Positions 26,399 through 35,237 of a stretch of DNA of 64,000 nucleotides are shown here, piece by piece. Origin of the DNA: Streptomyces wedmorensis (GTDB lineage Bacteria > Actinomycetota > Actinomycetes > Streptomycetales > Streptomycetaceae); the NCBI RefSeq assembly GCF_000716445.1, contig NZ_JNWK01000037.1, forward strand, positions 13,990 through 77,989, in the 5' to 3' direction. The notes below the pieces were generated by a model. It was not told where the DNA came from, did no database searches, and was given only the letters and a program-made list of their open reading frames with translations. The translations under genes and the position numbers were made by a program. Position 1 is the stretch's first letter; each line of letters begins with the position of its first letter.

Positions 26399-27025
26399 AT
26401 GACCGCAGAGAACAGAGCGGACCACAGACCCGCGTCGCCGCCCCTCACGGAGCGCCAGGAGGCGCGGCGGCGCCGCATCCTGAACGCCAGCGCCCAGCTC
26501 GCGGCGCGGGGCGGCTTCGACGCCGTGCAGATGCGGGAGGTCGCCGAGGCCGCCGGGGTGGCCCTGGGGACGCTGTACCGCTACTTCCCCTCCAAGATCC
26601 ACCTGCTGGTCGCGACCATGCAGGACCAGCTCCAGCACATGCACACCACCCTGCGGAAGCGGCCGCCGGCCGGCGCGGATCCGGCCGAACGGGTCGCGGA
26701 GACCCTGATGCGGGCCTTCCGCGCCCTCCAGCGGGAACCGCAGCTGGCCGACGCGATGGTGCGGGCGCTGACCTTCGCCGACCGCAGCGTGAGCCCCGAG
26801 GTCGACACGGTCTCGCGGCTGACGACCGCGATCATCCTGGACGCGATGGGTGCGGAGAACCCCACCCCCTCGCAGCTCTCCGCGGTCCGGGTGATCGAGC
26901 ACACCTGGCACTCCGCGCTGATCACCTGGCTGTCCGGGCGGGCCTCGATCGCACAGGTGAAGATCGACATCGAGACCGTCTGCCGGCTGATCGACCTCAC
27001 GGCCCCCCGGCCGGGCGCGGCCTGA
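26399..27025 (+). CDS. kstR: TetR-family regulator, KstR-like
   Basis: A 208-aa repressor. The DNA-binding domain (about 25-75) reads RRRRILNASAQLAARGGFDAVQMREVAEAAGVALGTLYRYFPSK; the blocks AVQMR, GTLYRYFPSK and HLLV are those I remember from mycobacterial KstR (Rv3574), and the ligand domain shares EAMTRA/DAMVRAL and ADRSVSPEVD-like segments. KstR represses steroid catabolism genes and releases DNA on binding a 3-oxo-steroyl-CoA. Sites of its known pattern occur six times in this window, one of them upstream of this gene, which suggests autoregulation. Confidence 0.85.
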   Translation: MTAENRADHRPASPPLTERQEARRRRILNASAQLAARGGFDAVQMREVAEAAGVALGTLYRYFPSKIHLLVATMQDQLQHMHTTLRKRPPAGADPAERVAETLMRAFRALQREPQLADAMVRALTFADRSVSPEVDTVSRLTTAIILDAMGAENPTPSQLSAVRVIEHTWHSALITWLSGRASIAQVKIDIETVCRLIDLTAPRPGAA

Positions 27026-27081
27026 GCGCTCCCGCCCGCACCCCCGGCGGTCCGTCCACCGGGGAGGCGGGCGGCGCCGGG

Positions 27082-27621
27082 TCAGCCCTGGGGCTTGGCG
27101 TTGTTCGCGGCGATGACCGCCGCGCACTCCGGGCTGCTGTCGACGGCCACGAACATCACCAGCTTCAGCGGGCCCGCCGAGTGGTTGCTGGCCTGGAGCT
27201 GCCAGCTGCTCTTCTTCAGCGACTTGATGACCGAGCCGCCCGCGCCGGAGCTGCGCTCCTCGCTCCAGCCGCCCTTGGTCAGGGTCGCGACCGTGTCCGT
27301 GTACGACTTCGCCGGGTCCGCCGCCTTCTCGGCGTCGGCCGTCCAGCTGACCATGCAGTCCTTGGCCTCGGCCGGAATCTGCTCGCCCGAGGCGTCCTGC
27401 GTGAAGCCGGCCCCCGTCGCCGCGTCCGTCAGCTCCTTCGTGACCGCGGCCCCGTCCAGCTTCTCGCCGCCCGAACCACCCGAGCCGCCCGTCGCGGACG
27501 AACCGGCCGAGGACGAACCACCGGACGCCGAACCGCCCTTGTCCGAGCCGCCCTCGCTCCCGCACCCCGCGACCAGCAGCACCACACCGGCGGCCGCGGC
27601 CGCCCACTTCGCCTTGCGCAC
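27082..27621 (-). CDS. Lipoprotein, paralogue 1 of three
   Basis: A 179-aa protein with signal peptide and lipobox VAGC, a Gly/Ser linker (about 20-55) and a globular C-terminal domain of about 120 residues. The mature domain carries CMVSWTADAEKAAD and later GGWSEE...KKSSWQL and ECAAVIAAN. The two genes upstream on the same strand encode proteins of the same size with similar motif order, so this is a small tandem family. Function unknown. Confidence 0.75.
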   Translation of the reverse strand: MRKAKWAAAAAGVVLLVAGCGSEGGSDKGGSASGGSSSAGSSATGGSGGSGGEKLDGAAVTKELTDAATGAGFTQDASGEQIPAEAKDCMVSWTADAEKAADPAKSYTDTVATLTKGGWSEERSSGAGGSVIKSLKKSSWQLQASNHSAGPLKLVMFVAVDSSPECAAVIAANNAKPQG

Positions 27622-27720
27622 AACACTCCCGAATACGCACGCACGAAGGCCTCTTGCCCCCGTTCACAGGGGCACAGTTTTGCACGTGGGAACGACGGCG
27701 CGGCATGAAGCGGACCGCCG

Positions 27721-28290
27721 TCAGCCCTCCGCTCCCCCGTCCTCCCCGGCCAGCAGGCCCCTCTCCCGTTCGGTGAACCGACCCATGCACGCGTCCTCCG
27801 TCGCCTGGAAGGAGACCATGTCCATCACCACCGTCCTGGGGGCGTGATGACGGGCCATCAGCGTCCAGCCGCTCTTCTTGAGCGTGACACTGGCGGTGGT
27901 CCCACCCTTGTCGTCGAGCTTCTCCACCTGCCGGTTCCCGGCCGTCCAGCCCTCCTGTACGAGTGCGGCGACCGTCCGGTCGAACTTCCCCCGCACCCCG
28001 TCCACCAAGGGCCCGATGTACTGCCAGGCCGCCGTGCAGGCGGCGGCCCGCTGCGCGATCCGCTCCCGTTCGTCCGCGGGCGTCGCCGTGGCGGTCGCCG
28101 TCCCGGGCTCCGGCAGCTCGGACTTCGGCAGCCCCGCTCCGGCCACGGCCGTGCGGATCTCGGCCTGCGCGGCCTCCCGGTCGAACGCCCCGGAGTCCGC
28201 GCCCGTCCCTCCCCCGACGATCCCGCACCCGGCACCGAGCAGCACCGCCGCCAGCACACCCGCGACCGCCGCCATGTTTCTCGTACGCAT
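27721..28290 (-). CDS. Lipoprotein, paralogue 2 of three
   Basis: A 189-aa protein; the lipobox GAGC is near residue 23. The mature domain shows ACTAAWQYIGPLV, EGWTAGNRQVEKLDDKGGTTASVTLKKSGWTLM and DACMGRF, matching the order cysteine / GW / KKSGW / cysteine in paralogue 1. The gap to the next upstream gene is only 2 bases, so these two form an operon. Confidence 0.75.
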   Translation of the reverse strand: MRTRNMAAVAGVLAAVLLGAGCGIVGGGTGADSGAFDREAAQAEIRTAVAGAGLPKSELPEPGTATATATPADERERIAQRAAACTAAWQYIGPLVDGVRGKFDRTVAALVQEGWTAGNRQVEKLDDKGGTTASVTLKKSGWTLMARHHAPRTVVMDMVSFQATEDACMGRFTERERGLLAGEDGGAEG

Positions 28291-28292
28291 GA

Positions 28293-28877
28293 TCAGCCCA
28301 TCGGGTTCTTGATGAAGCCGGTCTTCTTCGCGCAGGCGACGTCGTAGGCCATCGCCTTGACATCGCCGTGGTCGTTTCCGGCCCGGTACTCGGTCGTCAC
28401 TCTCCAGCCGCGCTGATCCAGGACCGTCTGGACGTCGATGACCGTCTGGGCCGGATCCTCGGCCCTGCGCTCCATCCGCTCCCCGTACTGCTCCCAGCCC
28501 CGCTCCTTCAACTCGCGCACCAGCGCCTCGTACTGGGGGACGCCCACGGGGGCGTCCTCCGTGCCGTAGCCCTTGTAGGTGACCATGCAGCCCTTGCCGG
28601 GGCCGCGGTCCGCCATGCCGGCCCAGTCCGGGTCGGCCGGCGGGCTGCCCGCGTCCGCGACCGAAGTGTCGATGTCCGCCTGCACCGCGGCCTTGGTGAG
28701 CGGGCCGGTCCCCGCCGGGCGGGGGGCGACGGGCGCCTGGCCCGCCCCCTCCGTACGGGGTGCGACGGGCGCCGGGCCCGCCGCTCCCGTCCCGCTCGCG
28801 TTCCCGTCGCAGCCCGTGGCGCCGACGGCCACGACCATGGCCAGGACCGCGACGGCGGCCCCCCTCTTCCCGTACAC
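28293..28877 (-). CDS. Lipoprotein, paralogue 3 of three
   Basis: A 194-aa protein from a GTG after GGGAGGGG. The lipobox is ATGC near residue 23, followed by a Pro/Ala/Gly linker. The mature domain again has a cysteine block (GCMVTYKGYG), a GW block (RGWEQYGE, QRGWRVTTEY) and a C-terminal cysteine (VACAKKTGF). It is the first of the tandem set. Confidence 0.75.
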   Translation of the reverse strand: MYGKRGAAVAVLAMVVAVGATGCDGNASGTGAAGPAPVAPRTEGAGQAPVAPRPAGTGPLTKAAVQADIDTSVADAGSPPADPDWAGMADRGPGKGCMVTYKGYGTEDAPVGVPQYEALVRELKERGWEQYGERMERRAEDPAQTVIDVQTVLDQRGWRVTTEYRAGNDHGDVKAMAYDVACAKKTGFIKNPMG

Positions 28878-28895
28878 AGCTCGTCCCCTCCCAGG

Positions 28896-28918
28896 TCACG
28901 GGGCTGGACGCCCCGTGA
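28896..28918 (-). terminator. Hairpin terminator after the ferredoxin gene
   Basis: TCACGGGGC-TGGAC-GCCCCGTGA, a perfect 9-bp stem, between the ferredoxin stop and the lipoprotein start. Confidence 0.55.
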
Positions 28919-28950
28919 TCGAGGGAGCAGTGTGCCACGGGCCGGAGCGG

Positions 28951-29184
28951 CTACTCCTCCGGGGGATAGACCGGTTCGCCGCCGTCCGCGAGGGTGATCA
29001 GGATGGCTTCGACCGGGCAGCCCTCGGCGGCCGCGAGGAGGCGTTCGCCCGCGTCCGCTTCCGGCTCCCGCGGGTGGGACTGGCGGGCGGTGTCGAGGCG
29101 GAAGCCGTCCGGGGCGTGGTTGACGCACATGCCGGAGCCGATGCAGACGCTCCGGTCGACCTCGACGCGCCAGCGGTCGCCCAT
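28951..29184 (-). CDS. Ferredoxin, 3Fe-4S type
   Basis: A 77-aa electron carrier. Cysteines lie in CIGSGMC and CPVEAI, with a Gly between the first cluster cysteines where a fourth ligand would be, which gives a 3Fe-4S cluster as in P450-dedicated ferredoxins (Fdx, SoyB, Rv3503c-type). Its ATG overlaps the stop of the aldehyde dehydrogenase gene (TGATG); a GTG one codon earlier is possible. In this regulon it is the natural candidate to reduce CYP125, although the genes are 12 kb apart. Confidence 0.88.
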   Translation of the reverse strand: MGDRWRVEVDRSVCIGSGMCVNHAPDGFRLDTARQSHPREPEADAGERLLAAAEGCPVEAILITLADGGEPVYPPEE

Positions 29185-30644
29185 CACGCGTCCCCGTAGC
29201 CGGCGGGCAGGTGGATCATCTTGTGCTCCAGGTACTCGCCGAAGCCCTCGGGGCCGAACTCCCGGCCCAGGCCGGAGTTCTTGTAGCCGCCGAAGGGGCC
29301 GAGCATGTCGAGGCTGAAGGTGTTGACGTTGAAGGTGCCGGTGCGGACCCGGCGGGCGAAGTCGATGCCGCGCTCCACGTCACCGGTCCAGACGCTGCCG
29401 CTGAGCCCGAACTCGGAGTCGTCGGCGATGCGGAGGGCCTCGGCCTCGTCCTCGTACGGCAGGAGGCAGATGACCGGACCGAAGATCTCCTCGCGGGCGA
29501 TCCGCATGGAGTTGTCGACGCCGCCGAAGAGGGTCGGCTCGACGTACCAGCCGCGTTCGAGGCCGGCCGGACGGCCGCCGCCCGCGAGGATCTTGGCTCC
29601 CTCCTGCTGGCCGATGGCGATGTAGTCGAGGGAGCGCTGCCGCTGGCGCTCGGCGACGAGCGGACCGACCTGGGTGGCCGGGTCGAGCGGATCGCCGACG
29701 ACGAGCGCGCCGGCCGCGGCGGCGAACGCCTCCGAGATCTCCTCGTACCGCGAGCGCGGGGCGAGGATGCGGGTCTGGGCCACGCACGCCTGCCCGTTGT
29801 TCATCCAGGCGGCCGGGACGATCCCGGCGACGGCGGTCGCCGTGTCCGCGTCGGGCAGGATCACCGCGGCGGACTTCCCGCCGAGTTCGAGGGTGACGCG
29901 GGTGAGGTTGCGCGAGGCGACCTCCATGACCCTCCGGCCGGCGGCGACCGAGCCGGTGAAGGAGACCTTGTCGACACCGGGGTGACCGACGAGGTACTCG
30001 CTGACCTCGCGGTCGGCGGGCAGGATGCTGAGGACGCCCTCGGGCAGTCCGGCCTCGGTGGCGATCTCCGCCAGGAGGTAGGAGTCGAGCGGCGCCTCCG
30101 GCGACGGCTTGAGGACCACCGTGCAGCCGGCGAGCAGCGCGGGCCCCAGCTTGGCGGCGGCGGTGAACTGCGGCACGTTCCACGGGATGACGGCCGCGAC
30201 GACGCCGACCGGCTCCCGCCGGACGAGCAGCGGCCCGAGGACGCCACTCCGCCGCTCCTCGTACGGGAAGTCCCGGGCGACGGTGATCGCCGCGTCCCAG
30301 ACCATCATCGCGCCGAGCGCCTGGGCGAGGACGGACCAGGAGTACGGGGAGCCGTTCTGCGCGCTGATGACGCGGCCGATCTCCTCGTACCGCACGGCGA
30401 TCGCGTCCTTGATGCGGGTGACGACGGCGATCCGCTCCTCGACCGTCATCCGCGGCCACGGCCCCTCGTCGAACGCCCGGCGCGCTGCCGCGACGGCCCG
30501 GTCGACGTCGGCCTCGCAGGCGTGCGGGACCCGTCCGATGACCTCCTCGGTGTGCGGCGAGATCACCTCGATCACGCCACTGCCGAGCGGTTCGGTCAAC
30601 TCCCCGCCGATGAACAGCCTTCCGTGCTCCACAAGCTCGGTCAT
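29184..30644 (-). CDS. Aldehyde dehydrogenase
   Basis: A 486-aa NAD(P)-dependent enzyme. LELGGKSA holds the catalytic base Glu and NNGQACVAQTR the nucleophile Cys; PWNVPQF and GYKNSGLGRE are standard family blocks. It would oxidise an aldehyde to acid, for example a steroid C26 aldehyde formed during terminal oxidation. The upstream region contains both a KstR-like box (one mismatch) and a CTGACG palindrome about 40-70 bases before the ATG, and a ferredoxin follows in the same operon. Confidence 0.92.
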   Translation of the reverse strand: MTELVEHGRLFIGGELTEPLGSGVIEVISPHTEEVIGRVPHACEADVDRAVAAARRAFDEGPWPRMTVEERIAVVTRIKDAIAVRYEEIGRVISAQNGSPYSWSVLAQALGAMMVWDAAITVARDFPYEERRSGVLGPLLVRREPVGVVAAVIPWNVPQFTAAAKLGPALLAGCTVVLKPSPEAPLDSYLLAEIATEAGLPEGVLSILPADREVSEYLVGHPGVDKVSFTGSVAAGRRVMEVASRNLTRVTLELGGKSAAVILPDADTATAVAGIVPAAWMNNGQACVAQTRILAPRSRYEEISEAFAAAAGALVVGDPLDPATQVGPLVAERQRQRSLDYIAIGQQEGAKILAGGGRPAGLERGWYVEPTLFGGVDNSMRIAREEIFGPVICLLPYEDEAEALRIADDSEFGLSGSVWTGDVERGIDFARRVRTGTFNVNTFSLDMLGPFGGYKNSGLGREFGPEGFGEYLEHKMIHLPAGYGDA

Positions 30645-30684
30645 GACCGCTGCCTCCCGAGGAGATGGAATTGCCCCTGAGTTC

Positions 30685-30699
30685 CTGACGATGCTTCAG
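30685..30699. promoter_or_regulatory. CTGACG-type palindrome (imperfect)
   Basis: CTGACGATGCTTCAG, one mismatch between arms, between the divergent ALDH and MBL-hydrolase genes. Confidence 0.5.
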
Positions 30700-30702
30700 A
30701 AC

Positions 30703-30716
30703 TGATACCAGTTCTA
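30703..30716. promoter_or_regulatory. KstR-like operator (one mismatch)
   Basis: TGATACCAGTTCTA has TAC in place of AAC and otherwise fits TNNAACNNGTTNNA. It starts 3 bases after the neighbouring palindrome and can serve both divergent promoters. It also lies in a wider inverted repeat AGAACTG-ATAC-CAGTTCT. Confidence 0.6.
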
Positions 30717-30763
30717 GTTATGGTGGGCAATGGTCGTACCGGTACACAGAGACGAGGACGCTC

Positions 30764-31801
30764 ATGACCCAGGTGACCGAGCACGGCGGAGGCGTCTGGT
30801 CGCTGCGGGTGCCCATCCCGGACAACCCGCTGGGCCACACGCTGGTCCACGTCCTCGACACCGACCGCGGTGCGGTGCTCGTCGACACCGGGTGGGACGA
30901 CCCCGCCTCCTGGGCCGAACTCACCGGCGGCCTGGGTGCGCTGGGCCTCGACGTCCGGGAGATCCACGGGGTGGTCATCACCCACCACCACCCCGACCAC
31001 CACGGACTCTCCGGTCGGGTCCGGGAGGAGTCGGGGGCGTGGATCGCCATGCACGCCGCCGACACGGCGGTCGTCCGCCGGACCCGCGAGGCCGAACCGG
31101 GCACCTGGTTCGACTACCTCGCCCGCAAACTGGCCGCGGTCGGCGCGCCCGAGGACCACATCGCCCCGCTGCGGGCCGCCCGCGCCGCCGGCCGCATGCG
31201 GACCCTGCCCGGCCTGCGCTCGGCCCTCCCCGACCGCGAGATCGTCCCCGGCGAGCTCCTCGACCTGGCAGGCCGGCGGCTGCGCGCCGTCTGGACGCCC
31301 GGCCACACCCCGGGGCACGTCTGCCTCCACCTGGAGGAGGAGCACCCGGCCGGGTTGCCCGGCCACGGCCGGCTGTTCTCCGGTGACCACCTGCTGCCCG
31401 GGATCTCGCCGCACATCGGCCTCTACGAGGATCCCGACGACGCCACCGCGACGGACCCTCTCGGCGACTACCTCAACTCCCTCGAACGGATCGGCCGGCT
31501 CGGCGTCGCCGAGGTCCTCCCCGCCCACCAGTACGCCTTCGCGGACGCCGCCGGCCGGGTCCGCGAACTCCTCGACCACCACGAGGAACGCCTCACCGGC
31601 CTCCTCGGCCTCCTCGCCGCTCCGCTCACCCCCTGGCAGCTCGCCGAACGGATGGAGTGGAACCGCCCCTGGGACCGGATCCCGTACGGCTCCCGCAACA
31701 TCGCCGTCAGCGAGGCCGAGGCCCATCTCCGCCGCCTGGTGAAGCTCGGCCGGGCGGAAGCGGTGCCCGGCACGGAACCGGTGACGTACATCGCGGTGTA
31801 G
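30764..31801 (+). CDS. MBL-fold metallo-hydrolase
   Basis: A 345-aa cytosolic beta-lactamase-fold hydrolase. THHHPDHHG near residue 83 is the HxHxDH metal motif; TPGHTPGH and FSGDHLL supply further ligands. The C-terminal 90 residues form a helical domain (LRRLVKLGRAEAVPG) like the winged-helix tail found on thioesterase-like MBL proteins. It is divergent from the ALDH-ferredoxin operon and shares the KstR-like operator, so hydrolysis of a CoA thioester in steroid breakdown is a fair guess. Confidence 0.88.
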   Translation: MTQVTEHGGGVWSLRVPIPDNPLGHTLVHVLDTDRGAVLVDTGWDDPASWAELTGGLGALGLDVREIHGVVITHHHPDHHGLSGRVREESGAWIAMHAADTAVVRRTREAEPGTWFDYLARKLAAVGAPEDHIAPLRAARAAGRMRTLPGLRSALPDREIVPGELLDLAGRRLRAVWTPGHTPGHVCLHLEEEHPAGLPGHGRLFSGDHLLPGISPHIGLYEDPDDATATDPLGDYLNSLERIGRLGVAEVLPAHQYAFADAAGRVRELLDHHEERLTGLLGLLAAPLTPWQLAERMEWNRPWDRIPYGSRNIAVSEAEAHLRRLVKLGRAEAVPGTEPVTYIAV

Positions 31802-31879
31802 CCGGTCACCGGGGGTGTGAGGCGCCTCGCACCCCCGGCCCTGCGGCGTACGGGCCGGTAGAGTGAGCGGGTCGTCATC

Positions 31880-32045
31880 ATGCCCGTACGGGGGGAAGAC
31901 CGGTGCGAAACCGGCACTGACCCGCAACCGTGAGCCGCCCCTACGGGGACGGCGAGTCGGAATGCCCCGCCCGGGACGTGACCGCCGGCACCGTCGAGGA
32001 ATACGGAGCCGGAGCCTGGTGCCCCCGAGGCGTGCCGGTGCCCGG
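31880..32045 (+). ncRNA. Cobalamin riboswitch
   Basis: The core GGAAGACCGGTGCGAAACCGGC followed by ACTGACCCGCAACCG matches the conserved cobalamin-aptamer pattern (G-GGTG-GAA-CC then CTG-CCCGCAAC). A B12-box-like segment (AGCCGGAGCCTGGTGCC) lies near 32008-32025, and the Shine-Dalgarno AGGAGAGGG follows shortly, so translation or elongation into the downstream operon should fall when adenosylcobalamin binds. Confidence 0.88.
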
Positions 32046-32062
32046 CCGCAGGAGAGGGCCCC

Positions 32063-33313
32063 ATGAACACCGTCCGCCGCGGCGCCGCCGCGTTCGCCGC
32101 CGCCGCAGTCGTACTCGGCACCGCCGCAGCCCTCCCGGCCGCCGCCGCGCCCTCCCCGACCCCCTCGACGGGCACCCTCCCGGCGGGCCTGTACGGCACG
32201 ACGGACCCGACGTACGACGGCGTCTGGCGCCAGTCGCTCGCCTTCCTCGCCCAGCGCGCCACCGGCTACCAGCCCGCCGACCAGGCCGTGGACTGGCTGC
32301 TCGGCCAGCAGTGCGCGGACGGCTCGTTCGCCTCCTACCGCGCGGCCGCCGCGACGCCCTGCGACGCGAAGACGATGCGGGACACCAACGCCACCGCCGT
32401 CGCCGTCCAGGCCCTCGGCGCCGTGCGCCGCCAGGCCGCCGCGCCCGAGAAGGTCGACCAGGCCGTGAAGGCCGGCACCGACTGGCTGCGGACCGTGCAG
32501 AACAAGGACGGCGGCTGGGGTTACGGCGTCGGCGGCGCCAGCGACGCCAACTCCACCTCGATCGTGGTCGGCGCGCTCGCCGCGACCGGTGTGAAGCCCG
32601 GCTCGTACGCCTCCGCCGACGGCCGCACCCCGTACGACGCGCTGCTCTCCTTCGCCCTGCCGTGCTCCGACAAGGACGGCGCCGGCGCGTTCGCGTACCA
32701 GCCGGACAAGGCGGGCAAGCTCCTCGCGAACGCCGACGCCACCGCCGCGGCCACCCTCGCCGGGCTCGGCAAGGGCGTCACCGCCACCAAGGCCTCCCCC
32801 GAGCAGCCGCCGGCCTGCACCGACCTGACGAAGCCGACCGCCGAGCGGGCCGCCCTCAACGGCGCCTCCTACCTCGCGAAGGCCCTCGCCAAGACCGGCC
32901 ACCTGACCACCCCGCCGATGCCGGGCGCCACCGACACGTCCGAGAAGCCGGACGTCGGCAACACGGCCGACGCGGTCGTGGCCCTCGCCGCGGCCGGCGC
33001 CGCCAAGGAGGCGAAGCCCGCCCTCGAGTGGCTGGAGAAGAACTCCGCCGCCTGGGCGAAGCAGAGCGGACCCGCCGCGTACGCGCAGCTGATCCTGGCC
33101 GCCCGTGCCACGGACACCGACCCGCGCGAGTTCGGCACGGCGGACCTGGTCGAGCAGCTCAACGCCACGGGCCCCGCGCCCAAGACCCCGGACACCTCCG
33201 CGTCCTCCACCAGCGACGACGAGGACTCCGGCTTCGACATCTGGTGGATCATCGGCATCGGCATGGTCGTCGGCGTCGGCATCGGCTTCCTCGTGAGCGG
33301 CCGCAAGAAGTGA
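32063..33313 (+). CDS. Secreted alpha/alpha-barrel surface protein, candidate cobalamin binder
   Basis: A 416-aa protein. A signal peptide (about 1-31, ending AAAA) is followed by a barrel of helix pairs with turn motifs WLLGQQCADGSFASY, WLRTVQNKDGGWGYG and AYAQLILAARATD, as in prenyltransferase/terpenoid-cyclase repeats. The C-terminus is an acidic Ser/Asp stretch, one membrane segment (WWIIGIGMVVGVGIGFLV) and KK, so it is anchored outside; no LPXTG is present. It is first behind the cobalamin riboswitch. The human B12 carriers intrinsic factor and transcobalamin use the same barrel fold, so cobalamin capture is a reasonable inference, not a proven role. Confidence 0.82.
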   Translation: MNTVRRGAAAFAAAAVVLGTAAALPAAAAPSPTPSTGTLPAGLYGTTDPTYDGVWRQSLAFLAQRATGYQPADQAVDWLLGQQCADGSFASYRAAAATPCDAKTMRDTNATAVAVQALGAVRRQAAAPEKVDQAVKAGTDWLRTVQNKDGGWGYGVGGASDANSTSIVVGALAATGVKPGSYASADGRTPYDALLSFALPCSDKDGAGAFAYQPDKAGKLLANADATAAATLAGLGKGVTATKASPEQPPACTDLTKPTAERAALNGASYLAKALAKTGHLTTPPMPGATDTSEKPDVGNTADAVVALAAAGAAKEAKPALEWLEKNSAAWAKQSGPAAYAQLILAARATDTDPREFGTADLVEQLNATGPAPKTPDTSASSTSDDEDSGFDIWWIIGIGMVVGVGIGFLVSGRKK

Positions 33314-34005
33314 CCGCCACCGCCAGAACGGGCACCCGCACCACGGGTGTCCGGGTCGCGGGCGCCGCGGCCGGGGCGCTGCTGACCCTCACCGCCGTCG
33401 CGGCCGCCCCGGCGCAGGCCGCCGGGTACCGCTACTGGTCGTTCTGGGAGAGCTCCGGCGGGAAGCCCTGGGCGTACGCCACCCAGGGCCCCGCGACCGC
33501 CCGGCCCGCCGACGGCGACGCGATCGGCTTCCGCTTCGCGCTCAGCCAGGGCACGAGCGACACGTCGCAGCCGTCCGCAGCCGCCGACTTCGCGGGGATC
33601 TGCGGGGGTGTGGAGAAGAAGGACGGCAGCAAGCGGATCGCGGTCGTCGTCGACTTCGGCGGACCGCTGGACGCCCCGCCCGGCGAGACCCCGCCGGCGA
33701 AGCCGATCAAGGTCGGCTGCGCGGAGGTCCGCGACGACGCGACGGGCGCGGAGGCGCTGGCCGCGGTGGCGAAGCCGCTGCGGTACGACAGCGCGGCCAT
33801 GCTGTGCGGGATCGCCGGCTATCCGGCACGGGGCTGCGGCGAGCAGGTCGACGAGCGGGCTCCGGCGTCCGCCGCCCCCACCGGCCCGGCACCCGCGGCG
33901 GCCCCCGGGCACGGCGGCGGTCCGTCCTTCGGCGTGCTGGCCGGCGGGGCGGCCGTCCTGGCCCTCGGCGGCGCCGCGATCTGGAAGGCCCGCCGTCGCG
34001 GATGA
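33310..34005 (+). CDS. SCO2322-type secreted, membrane-anchored protein
   Basis: A 231-aa protein from a GTG overlapping the previous stop. It has a signal peptide (about 1-38, ending AQAA), a domain that starts YRYWSFWESSGGKPWAYATQGP with later conserved cysteines (FAGICGG, VGCAEV, MLCGIAGYPARGCGEQ), a Pro/Ala linker and a C-terminal membrane segment with RRRG. I recognise the domain as that annotated SCO2322 family in Streptomyces. Its place between the barrel protein and the transporter genes suggests a partner in substrate capture. Confidence 0.82.
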   Translation: MTATARTGTRTTGVRVAGAAAGALLTLTAVAAAPAQAAGYRYWSFWESSGGKPWAYATQGPATARPADGDAIGFRFALSQGTSDTSQPSAAADFAGICGGVEKKDGSKRIAVVVDFGGPLDAPPGETPPAKPIKVGCAEVRDDATGAEALAAVAKPLRYDSAAMLCGIAGYPARGCGEQVDERAPASAAPTGPAPAAAPGHGGGPSFGVLAGGAAVLALGGAAIWKARRRG

Positions 34006-35237
34006 GCCCCGCCCGCAGCCGCTCGACCCCCTCGGCCCGGTCGACTCGCACGGCCCGCTCCACGGCGACGGCCGGGTCCACGGCCACGGCCCGGTCGACT
34101 TCCACGGCCCGCTCCACTGACACGTCCCGGCTCTCCCCGCGTGCCCGGTTCGCGGCGCCCGAGGCGAGCCGGGCGAACGCCCTGCACGCCGGAGCCTGGT
34201 GGGTGTGGGCACTCGGCCTGGCCGTGGCCGCTTCCCGCACCACCAACCCGCTCCTCCTCGGCCTGCTCGTCGGGGTCGCCGGATACGTCGTCGCGGCCCG
34301 CCGCACGGACGCGCCCTGGGCCCGCTCGTACGGCGCGTTCGTGAAGCTCGGCCTGTTCGTCGTCGCCTTGCGGGTGGTCTTCTCGCTGCTGCTCGGCTCC
34401 CCCATCCCCGGCACGCACATGCTGTTCACGCTGCCCGAGGTGCCGCTGCCCGACTGGGCGCAGGGCGTCCGGATCGGCGGCCGGGTGACGGCCGAGCAGC
34501 TGGTGTTCGCGTTGTACGACGGCGCCAAGCTGGCGACCCTGCTGATCTGCGTGGGTGCCGCGAACGCCCTGGCCAGCCCGGCGCGCCTGCTCAAGTCGCT
34601 GCCGGGGGCGCTGTACGAGGCCGGGGTCGCCGTCGTCGTGGCGATGACCTTCGCGCCGAACATGGTCGCCGACGTCGCCCGGCTGCGCACCGCCCGTCGT
34701 CTCCGCGGCCGCACCACGGGCGGGGTGCGGGCCGTCCTCCGGATCGGACTGCCCGTCCTCGAAGGCGCCCTGGAGCGGTCGATCGCCGTCGCGGCCTCCA
34801 TGGACGCCCGCGGCTACGGCCGGACGGCCCGCGTCCCCGCCTCCGTCCGCCGCACCACGAACGTCCTCACCCTCGGCGGCCTGCTCGGCGTCTGCGCCGG
34901 CTCGTACGGGCTCCTCGCCGCGGAAGGCGCCGGATACGGGCTGCCGCTCCTCGGCGCCGGACTCCTCGCCGCCCTGGCCGGCCTCCGTCTCGGCGGTCGC
35001 CGCACCCTCCGCACCCGTTACCGGCCCGACCGCTGGGGCGCCCGCGCCTGGCTGGTCTCCGGTTCCGGCGTGGCCGTCGCCGTCCTCATGATCTGGGCGA
35101 ACTCGTACGCGCCCGACGCCCTGCACCCCGGCGTCGTCCCCCTGGAAGCGCCCGAGCTGCCGCTCTGGCCGGCCGCGTCGATCCTCGTCGGCCTCCTCCC
35201 GGCCTTCGTCGCGCCCGTCCCCAAGGAGAGCACGTGA
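34002..35237 (+). CDS. cbiQ: ECF transporter transmembrane protein (CbiQ/EcfT)
   Basis: A 411-aa membrane protein. The first 50 residues are a low-complexity Ser/Thr/Arg stretch (RSTRTARSTATAGST...). From about residue 60 five or six membrane segments follow, with the cytosolic coupling motifs ALERSIAVAASMDARGYGR, which holds the A-R-G pattern that docks onto the ATPases. The ATG overlaps the previous stop (ATGA). It scaffolds the two ATPases and the S component. Confidence 0.87.
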   Translation: MSPARSRSTPSARSTRTARSTATAGSTATARSTSTARSTDTSRLSPRARFAAPEASRANALHAGAWWVWALGLAVAASRTTNPLLLGLLVGVAGYVVAARRTDAPWARSYGAFVKLGLFVVALRVVFSLLLGSPIPGTHMLFTLPEVPLPDWAQGVRIGGRVTAEQLVFALYDGAKLATLLICVGAANALASPARLLKSLPGALYEAGVAVVVAMTFAPNMVADVARLRTARRLRGRTTGGVRAVLRIGLPVLEGALERSIAVAASMDARGYGRTARVPASVRRTTNVLTLGGLLGVCAGSYGLLAAEGAGYGLPLLGAGLLAALAGLRLGGRRTLRTRYRPDRWGARAWLVSGSGVAVAVLMIWANSYAPDALHPGVVPLEAPELPLWPAASILVGLLPAFVAPVPKEST

